A DNA stretch of 64,000 nt from Hyphomicrobiales bacterium (lineage in GTDB: Bacteria; Pseudomonadota; Alphaproteobacteria; Rhizobiales; Rhizobiaceae), in the NCBI GenBank assembly GCA_900472395.1, contig UCHV01000039.1, forward strand, positions 362 through 64,361. Reading direction: 5' to 3'. The stretch's first letter is position 1, and the number at the start of each line of letters is the position of its first letter. The position numbers and the translations under genes are program-made. Positions 51,917 through 58,916 of this stretch are shown here, piece after piece. The notes under the pieces were generated by a model, which saw only the letters and a program-made list of their open reading frames with translations, had not been told where the DNA came from and searched no databases.

Positions 51917-52843
51917 TTAGCGTGATGCTTTGTAAAGTTTCTCAGCAATCTCGAACATTTCTTCCGGGGCATAGTCAGGCGTAAACGCCGATGGAACCCC
52001 GATAAGCTGCTGGATTTTTCCGCCTTCAGGCATGCCGTCGACGACCTCGAGCTCACCTGGTGGATCCGTTGGCAAAGCCACTTCACCATTACCCCAGATT
52101 CCCGACATCTCCCTGTAATCGCCTGGGCTGAACGTATAAAGACGGCGGTGAGAGCCCTCATCCAAATATTTCTGGCACTCGGGAATCTTATCGAGCGGAA
52201 TGTTCGGTGTCGGAAGGAATTTCTTCACGTCGACGCCGGTGATCTTTTCAAGCGCCAGTGCGTATGCGTGTGCGTGGACGGACCCACGCACAAGAAGATA
52301 GCCGCAGACTTCACGACCGGTCGGATCAGAGAGTGTCTCGTAGACCCGTAGCTTGTGAAGGCGCGCGCCGCATTCGAGGTGAAAGTTGTGCAGGAGGTCG
52401 ACCACCACGTTGCCCGTGGTTGTGATGAAATCGTTATTCCATGAAACGCCGTTGCTATTGACGGGCATCGCACCGCCGCCACCAGACAGGAATGCGGCAG
52501 CGAGGCGAATATCTTTCATCCCCTCCCACGGAGCGCCAGAGATATCGCCTCCATCGCCTTCGTCACCGCCCGGAATGTCCGGACCATTATTGAGCATGGC
52601 AACGCCATTGCTAACGAGCTCGACGTGGCCAAGCTCCTCCGCCGTAATGCTGGCGACGAGGCTATAAAACGGCTTGAGCTTTTCCTTGCTGCGGAAATTG
52701 AAGCTTTGGAACATGTAGTTTCCGAGCGTGGACATTTCTCCGTACTTACCGCCGAGGAGCTCCTGTAGAGCGGCGGCGGCATTTGGGTCCGCGCGTGCTG
52801 CAGCTGGCAGGTTGGCCTGCAGCTGGTCTACTCTCATGAACAT
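51917..52843 (-). CDS. Manganese catalase
   Basis: This is a 308-residue non-haem dimanganese catalase that dismutates hydrogen peroxide. The ligand set is visible in the four-helix bundle: GGKYGEMSTLGNYMFQSFNF (Glu), ITAEELGHVELV (Glu-His), LLHNFHLECGARLHK (Glu) and RGSVHAHAYALAL (His). The C-terminal region has the usual PDYAPEEMFEIAEKLY. Transcription probably starts from an EcfG-type promoter on the minus strand about 35-60 bases upstream, and a hairpin ends the unit. It is cytoplasmic and fits a general-stress function. Confidence 0.93.
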   Translation of the reverse strand: MFMRVDQLQANLPAAARADPNAAAALQELLGGKYGEMSTLGNYMFQSFNFRSKEKLKPFYSLVASITAEELGHVELVSNGVAMLNNGPDIPGGDEGDGGDISGAPWEGMKDIRLAAAFLSGGGGAMPVNSNGVSWNNDFITTTGNVVVDLLHNFHLECGARLHKLRVYETLSDPTGREVCGYLLVRGSVHAHAYALALEKITGVDVKKFLPTPNIPLDKIPECQKYLDEGSHRRLYTFSPGDYREMSGIWGNGEVALPTDPPGELEVVDGMPEGGKIQQLIGVPSAFTPDYAPEEMFEIAEKLYKASR

Positions 52844-52876
52844 GTGCTGTTCCTTCTTGGTTGTATGAAGCCAACG

Positions 52877-52901
52877 AACAAGGCGACGTGGATCGAGTTC
52901 C
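52877..52901 (-). promoter_or_regulatory. EcfG/RpoE2-type promoter before Mn catalase
   Basis: On the minus strand GGAAC-N16-TGTT lies with its -10 element 34 bases before the catalase start. The spacer and both elements equal those before the other stress genes of this island. Confidence 0.75.
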
Positions 52902-53125
52902 CCAGCGCCAAAAAGAAAAAGGAAGGGTGGGCAACCATTGACGATCGGCGAACGCGCGCCTGCATCTCGTCAAATTGCACCAAAAAAAGCGTGCGTTGGC
53001 ATCCCATGCGTATGCGCTGGCGGCAAAATAGCATCGCGAGCGTCTGTTTATCCTGGACAGCTCTCCGAATGATAAAAAACTTTCATCTCCGGTCGGAAAA
53101 GAAGTACTTAAAGATATAATCTGCA

Positions 53126-53150
53126 GGAACTCTTCCTGAAATCTTTTGTT
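53126..53150 (+). promoter_or_regulatory. EcfG/RpoE2-type promoter before the receiver-like gene
   Basis: GGAAC-N16-TGTT occurs on the plus strand about 110 bases before the GTG of the receiver-like gene. It could drive that gene and the hypothetical and sigma-factor genes behind it. Confidence 0.65.
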
Positions 53151-53258
53151 CAGAATCTTCGGCTTGGTTGACCAAGAAGATATCCTTTGACGCCTGAGTT
53201 TACGGCGGGACTGCACATCCGCGAGATCATCGCATTCTAAACGAAGAAAGCGGAGTTT

Positions 53259-53609
53259 GTGGGAAAATTGCTCATCCTGACAATCGGCCCGCACACATTC
53301 GTCGACCGCGAAACCGTCTATGCGTGGCGGGAAGCAGGAATCGAACTGATTGGACCCGTTCCATCCATTAGTCAGATGTCTCGCGTAGCGATTGACTCAG
53401 TCGTGGGCGCGATAATCGACCGGGACCTGGACATTGACGCGCTTATCCTCCTTACCGATCAACTGGATGGGTTGGGAATCCCGGCCGTTTTTGCAGCTTC
53501 GCAGACAGAGAAGGCACAAACTAGCGGCTTTAGCCTGGCACGCGAGCGCAAGGCGATTGCCGCGATTATGGCTGCGCTTCTCGCACAGCAGAAAGTGACA
53601 AAGCATTAA
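53259..53609 (+). CDS. Receiver-like protein lacking the acidic pocket
   Basis: The 116-residue product follows the rhizobial stand-alone receiver pattern (REAGIELIGPVPSISQMSRV, GAIIDRDLDIDALILLTDQL, LGIPAVFAAS). The N-terminal acidic pair found in VEDE-type receivers is replaced by LTIGPHTF, so metal binding should be impaired, although an Asp remains at the phosphorylation position (IIDRDLD). It starts with GTG. It is probably a pseudo-receiver that acts by protein contacts. It is followed by a hypothetical gene and an ECF sigma gene on the same strand. Confidence 0.65.
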   Translation: MGKLLILTIGPHTFVDRETVYAWREAGIELIGPVPSISQMSRVAIDSVVGAIIDRDLDIDALILLTDQLDGLGIPAVFAASQTEKAQTSGFSLARERKAIAAIMAALLAQQKVTKH

Positions 53610-53686
53610 CATATGTGATTGAGCGGCCAACAGGAGAATATACGCTGAGTTGTGCCGACCGCGAGGCCGAACAGGAGGAGCGATCA

Positions 53687-54016
53687 GTGCAGGCAAATCC
53701 CGAAGTGTTTCCAACGGTCTTTTACCCCTCGGATATCCGGGCAATGGCGGCCGCATATCGAGTGGCCGTGACTCGTCCGATTTGCGCGGATGTCGACCCT
53801 GTATTTCTTGCCAGGGCGGTGTTGCATTTCTACTGCCGAGGCCTGGTAGACCCTGATCGCCTCAGCGAACTGACGTGCAGGCTTGTAGGCAAACGCCGCG
53901 ATGAGGGCCGGGAGACTCATCGCACGAGCACACCAAACGCGTCCGCTCTAGCACAGCCGGGGTCCCTTCCTGTCAAAGACGGCGCAACACGTGGAGGTGG
54001 TTCCGATGGATCGTAA
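53687..54016 (+). CDS. Hypothetical protein upstream of the ECF sigma gene
   Basis: A GTG with AGGAGG at ideal spacing gives a product of 109 residues. Its conserved-looking core reads YPSDIRAMAAAYRVAVTRPI and VDPVFLARAVLHFYCRGLVD, followed by a polar tail. I do not recognise the family. It overlaps the sigma-factor gene by 11 bases, which suggests co-translation and perhaps a regulatory link, but it does not look like the NepR anti-sigma factor. Confidence 0.6.
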   Translation: MQANPEVFPTVFYPSDIRAMAAAYRVAVTRPICADVDPVFLARAVLHFYCRGLVDPDRLSELTCRLVGKRRDEGRETHRTSTPNASALAQPGSLPVKDGATRGGGSDGS

Positions 54017-54503
54017 TACAGACGATGTTATTCGCGCCGACATGATCAGGCTCATTCCTGAAATCAGGAGCTTTGCGAAACGCTTCTCAAACAATCCAAA
54101 CGACGTCAATGATCTTGTCCAGGAAACACTCCTGCGCGGCCTCGCCAATCTCGACAAGTTCGAACCGGGCACGCGCCTCCGGTCGTGGCTGTTTACGATC
54201 CTTCGTAACTTGTTCTGCACCCGTTACCAACAAAGCGTGAGAGAAGCGCCCGGTCTTGAAGACTGTGTATCGCTACATTTATCAGTTCCTCCTGCGCAGG
54301 AATGGGCCATCCGTATGCATGAATTCAACAGGGCTGTAGCAACCCTTTCGCCCGAGCACCGAGGGGCATTCAATGCGGTTCTTGTCGACGGCGAAAGTTA
54401 CGAGGCTGCGGCAAAGAGATGTGGATGCCCCGTTGGCACTATAAAAAGCCGGGTGAACCGGGCTCGACTAGCGCTCACGCAGCAAATGGGTGGCGCCACA
54501 TGA
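54006..54503 (+). CDS. ECF sigma factor (RpoE/EcfG-like)
   Basis: The 165-residue sigma factor has region 2 (RSFAKRFSNNPNDVNDLVQE, then TLLRGLANLDKFEPGTRLRS with WLFTILRN) and region 4 (SYEAAAKRCGCPVGTIKSRV, then NRARLAL). The layout is that of EcfG/RpoE2-type and related rhizobial ECF factors. I start at the ATG at 54006 because GGAGG lies 7 bases before it. No nepR or phyR is adjacent. Five exact GGAAC-N16-TGTT promoters lie nearby, and this factor may read them or compete with the chromosomal EcfG. Confidence 0.88.
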   Translation: MDRNTDDVIRADMIRLIPEIRSFAKRFSNNPNDVNDLVQETLLRGLANLDKFEPGTRLRSWLFTILRNLFCTRYQQSVREAPGLEDCVSLHLSVPPAQEWAIRMHEFNRAVATLSPEHRGAFNAVLVDGESYEAAAKRCGCPVGTIKSRVNRARLALTQQMGGAT

Positions 54504-54649
54504 TTATGGCTCTATATTTTGCCCGACCTATCATATGTGCTGGTGATCGCCGGGGTTTGCATATCTAATCATCGCATCACCCGCACGTTATTGGCCAGCT
54601 CGTGACAGAGAGACAGTGCGCTCCCGCCCTAGCACGGGAGCCTAGCCAT

Positions 54650-54880
54650 ATGCCGCGATACTTTTTTCACGTTCTCAACGGCAAAGCGGTCATTGATGAA
54701 ATCGGCTATGAACTTGCGAACTTGGACGAGATGCGCACTGAAGCTATTCGAGCCGCTGGGCAAACGCTGAGTGACGGCCAGCACAGCTGGAAAGGTCAAG
54801 CCTGGCAAATGGTCGTAACTGATGTCGACGCAACGATCGTTTTTGGCGTGAACTTCTCAATAGACCGCCACGGTCTTTAG
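54650..54880 (+). CDS. DUF6894 family small protein
   Basis: This 76-residue protein opens with PRYFFHVLNGKAVIDEIGYE and continues LANLDEMRTEAIRAAGQTLS and MVVTDVDATIVFGVNFSI. This matches the short DUF6894 family widespread in Rhizobiales. GGAG lies before the ATG, which I prefer to the upstream frame opening. The function is unknown, but members cluster with stress genes as here. Confidence 0.75.
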   Translation: MPRYFFHVLNGKAVIDEIGYELANLDEMRTEAIRAAGQTLSDGQHSWKGQAWQMVVTDVDATIVFGVNFSIDRHGL

Positions 54881-54894
54881 GCTTGTCGGATATG

Positions 54895-55632
54895 CTAAGA
54901 GGAATTGCTGGCACCTTGTAGTGGCCATTTCAGATGAAGGTAGCTTGCATCGAACTCGGCGTAGTCCTTGAGAACAGCGACGTCCGGAATGATGATCCTC
55001 TCATGTCGAAGTGTGACCAGTCCCGCTTCTCGCAGCTCTTTCAAACTTCTATTCACATGCACGATTGAAAGGCCCATGGTGTCGCTCAATTCCGATTGCG
55101 TAAGCGGCAGTTCAAACGACCCATCGTCAGTTAAACCAACGGCCAGCATTCTCTCGTGAAGCTCACAGAATAAATGAGAGATCCTGTGGGGGGCTGATCT
55201 CTGGCCGAGATTTACCAGCCATTCTCGAAGCGTAGCCCCATCGACAAGCGAACACATCCACAGGGCGCGCGTCAGAGAAGGACTGCGCTCAGTCAGTTCG
55301 GCGATCATTGCGGGCGAGAAGTGAGCCACGCTGCAAGGACTAAGGGTGCCTATGCTGTGGTCCATCTTCTTCAGCAACGCCACATGTAGATCACAAAAAT
55401 CGCCGGGTATGAGATACGCAAATATCTGTCTCCGACCGTTGGGGGTCAGCTTGTACCGCATTGCAAATCCGTCGAGGACTACCAACACGTTTTCAGGGTT
55501 GTCGCCTTCACGAATGAGGTCGCAGTCTGCATTGACGTGCTTTGATCTACCGGAAATCTCGAGGAGCCACGCCCTATCGTCCGGGGTGAGCTTCTCAAAA
55601 CGGCGCAATTTCCTGACAAACGCGTTGGACAA
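54895..55632 (-). CDS. Crp/Fnr-family transcriptional regulator
   Basis: The 245-residue regulator has a cyclic-nucleotide-binding-like beta roll (VNADCDLIREGDNPENVLVV, AYLIPGDFCDLHVALLKK) and a C-terminal winged helix (LTQSELSDTMGLSIVHVNRS, LKELREAGLVTLRHERI). The cysteines needed for an Fnr Fe-S cluster are not arranged in the usual N-terminal motif. It is therefore more like the rhizobial Crp-type regulators of unknown ligand. It converges on the DUF6894 gene. Confidence 0.88.
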   Translation of the reverse strand: MSNAFVRKLRRFEKLTPDDRAWLLEISGRSKHVNADCDLIREGDNPENVLVVLDGFAMRYKLTPNGRRQIFAYLIPGDFCDLHVALLKKMDHSIGTLSPCSVAHFSPAMIAELTERSPSLTRALWMCSLVDGATLREWLVNLGQRSAPHRISHLFCELHERMLAVGLTDDGSFELPLTQSELSDTMGLSIVHVNRSLKELREAGLVTLRHERIIIPDVAVLKDYAEFDASYLHLKWPLQGASNSS

Positions 55633-56038
55633 CTAGTGTTCTCCCTCCATTCAGGCGCGACCGGTCGTGCCGCTCGCCTGATCATATATCTCGATCTGTA
55701 TTAACTATGTTAAGGCGGGACAAAAGCTCCAGAACTAAGGTGCGCCATATGCCCCTCGGAAGGGCTGTAGCGGCTAGAACTCGGACCGGTCCCATTCTAG
55801 CAGATAAGGAACCTGCCGTATCCGCCGCGAGGACTGTTCGTCGTCTCGAAGTTGGGTGGAGGAGCAGTGGATCGCCTCGGGCGCGAAATGGCAGCCCAAG
55901 TCGTCATGAGAAATCGTCGCCGCTCTGAAGGACATTGCGTTGGTGAGCAACCTCGCGGAGTACCGCGGAGACACGATGCCTGCCGACTTCAACTAACCAT
56001 CGTGCCAGGTCCCGGCTGTCACTGCTGATAAGGATTGA
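55633..56038. other. Intergenic stretch, no gene seen
   Basis: This gap between the Crp/Fnr gene and the DUF4142 gene contains short open frames without family features. No EcfG-type promoter is found here at the correct spacing. Confidence 0.4.
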
Positions 56039-56557
56039 ATGATGCACTACCCCCGTATCCCATTAATATCTGCTTTCGCCATCACCTGCTCCTTCGCAAC
56101 CTTTAGCATGCTTCCGGCCTATGCTCAGGACGCTGCGAGCACGGCGTTCGCTCAAAAGGCTGCGCAGTCCGACATGTTCGAAATCGAAGCAGGCAAAGTC
56201 GCTATTGCGCGCGGCAAGGATGATGCCGCCAAACAGCTCGCGCGCGACATGGTGATGGATCACACCAAGTCTTCTACGGATTTGAAATCGACTGTCGAGG
56301 CCGAGAAAATCGAGCTCTCAACGGGCCTGACACAGGAAAATACCGACAAGCTCAGCGCTCTCGAAGCGGCGTCAGATGCGGATTTCGACCAAGCGTATCT
56401 GGCAACCCAGGTCGCGGCCCACGAGGAGGCTGTCGCCATGTTTACCTCGTATGTCAAGGATGGCCCTGACGGTCCTATCAAAAACTTTGCGACAGCAACG
56501 CTTGGAACGTTGAGAACACATGCGATCAAGGTTCACGGTTTGACCGATAACAAATAA
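56039..56557 (+). CDS. DUF4142 periplasmic protein
   Basis: This 172-residue protein has a signal peptide (ITCSFATFSMLPAYAQD) and a helical DUF4142 domain (FAQKAAQSDMFEIEAGKVAI, then AKQLARDMVMDHTKSSTDLK, HEEAVAMFTSYVKDGPDGPI). DUF4142 is a ferritin-like fold of uncertain role found in stress-related contexts. The next gene encodes another ferritin-like protein with its own stress promoter. Confidence 0.85.
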   Translation: MMHYPRIPLISAFAITCSFATFSMLPAYAQDAASTAFAQKAAQSDMFEIEAGKVAIARGKDDAAKQLARDMVMDHTKSSTDLKSTVEAEKIELSTGLTQENTDKLSALEAASDADFDQAYLATQVAAHEEAVAMFTSYVKDGPDGPIKNFATATLGTLRTHAIKVHGLTDNK

Positions 56558-56573
56558 TCGCGCTCAAAGCGGT

Positions 56574-56598
56574 GGAACTTATTATGCAGCTACGTGTT
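56574..56598 (+). promoter_or_regulatory. EcfG/RpoE2-type promoter before the DUF892 gene
   Basis: GGAAC-N16-TGTT lies 41 bases before the chosen start of the DUF892 gene. This supports the ATG at 56640 over an in-frame ATG at 56601, which would fall right at the -10 element. Confidence 0.75.
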
Positions 56599-56639
56599 CG
56601 ATGGCCGCAATTTCAACCCCAGCAATAACGGAGCCTATG

Positions 56640-57140
56640 ATGGCAGAGAAGACTTTGGACGATCTGTTCCTTGATACGCTCAAGGATATCTATTTTGCCG
56701 AAAAGCAGATCTTGAAGGCATTGCCCAAGATGGCACGTGCCGCGCAATCCCCTGAGGGCAAGCAAGCTTTTCTGAAACACAAAGACCAGACAGAAGGTCA
56801 AATCGAACGCCTCCAGCAGGTTTTTGAACTGATCGGCAAGCCGGCGCGCGGCAAGACCTGCGAGGCGATCCAGGGTATTCTGTCTGAAGGCGAGGAGATC
56901 ATGGAAGAATTCAAGGGATCGCCCGCTCTTGACGCAGGCTTGATCGCATCGGCGCAAGCCGTCGAGCACTACGAGATCGCGCGCTATGGCACGTTGAAAA
57001 GCTGGGCCAATCAGCTGGGCCTGGCGGACGCAGTTCCGCTGCTGGATGCCAATCTGCAGGAGGAATTGCAGACCGACGAACTGCTTACGCAATTGGGGGA
57101 GGTCTCCGCCAATCTCAAGGGTGCCAAGAAAGTCGCTTAG
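56640..57140 (+). CDS. DUF892 (YciE/YciF-like) ferritin-like stress protein
   Basis: The 166-residue product belongs to the YciF/DUF892 family of ferritin-like diiron-fold stress proteins: LDDLFLDTLKDIYFAEKQIL, AFLKHKDQTEGQIERLQQVF, then ASAQAVEHYEIARYGTLKSW. Metal-ligand-like Glu and His residues are in place (Glu of YFAEKQ, Glu of DQTEGQ, Glu-His of VEHYEIA). An EcfG-type promoter precedes it and a strong terminator follows, so it is a single-gene stress unit. Confidence 0.9.
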   Translation: MAEKTLDDLFLDTLKDIYFAEKQILKALPKMARAAQSPEGKQAFLKHKDQTEGQIERLQQVFELIGKPARGKTCEAIQGILSEGEEIMEEFKGSPALDAGLIASAQAVEHYEIARYGTLKSWANQLGLADAVPLLDANLQEELQTDELLTQLGEVSANLKGAKKVA

Positions 57141-57163
57141 ATACTTTTCCGACCTCACTGATC

Positions 57164-57194
57164 AGAGGCCGCCGCACGGCGGCCTCTCTTTTTT
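57164..57194 (+). terminator. Rho-independent terminator after the DUF892 gene
   Basis: GAGGCCGCC-GCAC-GGCGGCCTC is a perfect 9-bp stem followed by TCTTTTTT. It lies about 25 bases after the stop codon. Confidence 0.9.
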
Positions 57195-57237
57195 CCGAAG
57201 CGCGTTCGCTCGGCATCAAACTTGATTTCAAGGGCAT

Positions 57238-57262
57238 GGAACTCCTTCCTCAGCTGTATGTT
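57238..57262 (+). promoter_or_regulatory. EcfG/RpoE2-type promoter before the membrane-protein gene
   Basis: GGAAC-N16-TGTT lies 40 bases before the start of the following gene, isolated from the upstream unit by the terminator. Confidence 0.75.
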
Positions 57263-57302
57263 AGCGAGCTCCGAATATCGATAGCGATCCAGGAGAATTC
57301 CT

Positions 57303-58199
57303 ATGACAGTTCCTATTTCAGCCCATGATAACGAGAGCGGCTTCGCCTCTCGCGTAGTGTCCTATAAAATTTCTTGGGGAGCGGTTCTCGCTGGTGTTGC
57401 GATCGCTCTCGCCGCCCAGTTCTTGCTCAACCTCCTGGGCGTTGGTATCGGCGCTGCCGTACTCGACCCGACCACCTCCGATAACCCGGAAGCGTCTACC
57501 TTTTCGATAGCAGGGGGCATTTGGTTCGTGCTTGCGGGGATCGGCTCAGCCTTCATCGGTGGCTTTATAGCCAGCAGGCTATCGGGGCGACCCGACAAGT
57601 CGACTGGTGGTTTGCATGGTCTGACGACCTGGGCTGTGACCACGCTCGTCGTGCTATTCATGTTGACCACGTCAGTTGGCGCTTTGATCGGCGGCGCGTT
57701 TTCAGGGCTATCGAGCGTTATCAGCGGAGCCGGACAAACGGCTGCGACCGCCGTAGCAGCAAGTGCCCCGGCGATTTCCAGCGCAACCGAGCCGATGGCC
57801 GGAATAGAGCGGCAGGTCCGCGGATCGACTGGAAATGATCCCAAGGCCCTGCAAGACGCAGCAGTTGCTGCTGTCCAGGCGGCCATGACGGGAGATCAAG
57901 CAGCGGCTGAGGACGCCCGGACACGCGCAGCCGATGCCGTCTCACGCGCCCAAGGTATCCCTGTGGATCAGGCCCGACTGCAAGTCGAACAGTATGAGAA
58001 GACCTACCACGACAACATTGAAGCCGCTAAAAAGCAGGCCGCGGAGGCCGCCGATATCGCTGCCACGACGGTAGCAACAGGCGCAATCCTTGGATTCCTT
58101 GCCTTGGCACTCGGTGCTGCCGCGTCATGGTTTGGCGGGGTTTCCGGCACAAGGGGCATTTTGCGGACCGACGACAAGCGTCACATCGCAGGCGTCTAG
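57303..58199 (+). CDS. Conserved rhizobial inner-membrane protein (PhnA-like by common annotation)
   Basis: This 298-residue protein starts after CAGGAGAA. It has two membrane segments near residues 28-55, another pair near 75-130, a long Ala-rich, probably coiled periplasmic or cytoplasmic region (about 150-255), and a last segment near 265-285. GAILGFLALALGAAASWFGG closes the domain. Such proteins are frequent in Rhizobiales, sometimes labelled PhnA-like, with no demonstrated role. Its promoter places it in the stress regulon. Confidence 0.75.
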   Translation: MTVPISAHDNESGFASRVVSYKISWGAVLAGVAIALAAQFLLNLLGVGIGAAVLDPTTSDNPEASTFSIAGGIWFVLAGIGSAFIGGFIASRLSGRPDKSTGGLHGLTTWAVTTLVVLFMLTTSVGALIGGAFSGLSSVISGAGQTAATAVAASAPAISSATEPMAGIERQVRGSTGNDPKALQDAAVAAVQAAMTGDQAAAEDARTRAADAVSRAQGIPVDQARLQVEQYEKTYHDNIEAAKKQAAEAADIAATTVATGAILGFLALALGAAASWFGGVSGTRGILRTDDKRHIAGV

Positions 58200-58378
58200 T
58201 AGCTGCTTTCGATGCGAGGCATGGTTCTGCCGATGGCGCCGATCATCTGGCGCATCCTCGACTTTCCGCCGGTCTCCGCTTGCCAAACTCCACCATTCGC
58301 TTGGTCGCACTCTCGTACCCCCCCAAAAATCCGCGCATTGGGCGCCGTTGAATCCAATGTTCAAAAGGAGATATTCAA

Positions 58379-58540
58379 ATGAAGGCACTCTGCTGGCACG
58401 GTAAGGGCTAAATACGCTGCGACAGCGTCCCTGATCCCAAAATCGAGGATGGCCGAGACGTCATCATCAAGATGACTGCTTGTGCGATTTGCGGCTCGGA
58501 TCTCCATCTCATGGACAGATACATTCCATTTATGGAAAAA
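58379..58540 (+). pseudogene. Zinc-type alcohol dehydrogenase, N-terminal fragment with TAA
   Basis: A strong AAAAGGAG site precedes an ATG that reads MKALCWHGKG, then TAA at 58409-58411, then IRCDSVPDPKIEDGRDVIIK and CAICGSDLHLMD. This is the beginning of a zinc-dependent alcohol/formaldehyde-type dehydrogenase with the first zinc ligand Cys. Asp (GAT or GAC) is usual at the stop. After about 50 codons the similarity stops and an EAL-domain end follows. Confidence 0.7.
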
Positions 58541-58775
58541 GGCGAAAGGGCTGATGATCACGGCAGAGGGTGTCGAAACGCATGAGCAGCGAGAGCAACT
58601 TATGGAACTTGGCTGCGACCACCTGCAAGGGTTTCTTCTCTCCCGTCCTCTTGGTCCCGCCGCCGCCAGAGCGCTTCTTGCTGACCACACATATGAATGT
58701 GCCACTGCCTGCGTGCTTTACCGGGCTCGGACCCCGGATTGCAAAAGACCATGCTCTACCGTGCACAAGCAGTGA
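58541..58775 (+). pseudogene. EAL-domain C-terminal fragment
   Basis: The frame reads KGLMITAEGVETHEQREQLM, ELGCDHLQGFLLSRPLGPAA and ARALLADH. This is the end of an EAL c-di-GMP phosphodiesterase domain, including the conserved late Glu (TAEGVET) and QG-x-x-x-S/G-R-P motif. The catalytic EAL start is missing. It was fused to the alcohol-dehydrogenase fragment by deletion. Confidence 0.7.
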
Positions 58776-58916
58776 CCTCTTATTATCGGTGTGCGCCCAG
58801 AAACGCGCGCGGATTGTGCGCTCGGCAAAAGTACCGAAAGACACCGATGATATTTAGCTAAAATTCAACATTCTGATTTAACGGTCGTCGCCAAAGCAAT
58901 GCGAGCGAAATGAATT

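Noticed and set aside
54006..54503. Start of the ECF sigma gene at the GTG at 53991
   Set aside because: The GGAGG ribosome binding site lies downstream of that GTG and 7 bases before the ATG at 54006, so the ATG is the better start.
55707..55928. A 73-codon plus-strand frame before the DUF4142 gene
   Set aside because: It is Arg/Ser-rich and shows no ribosome binding site or family pattern, so I left it as intergenic.
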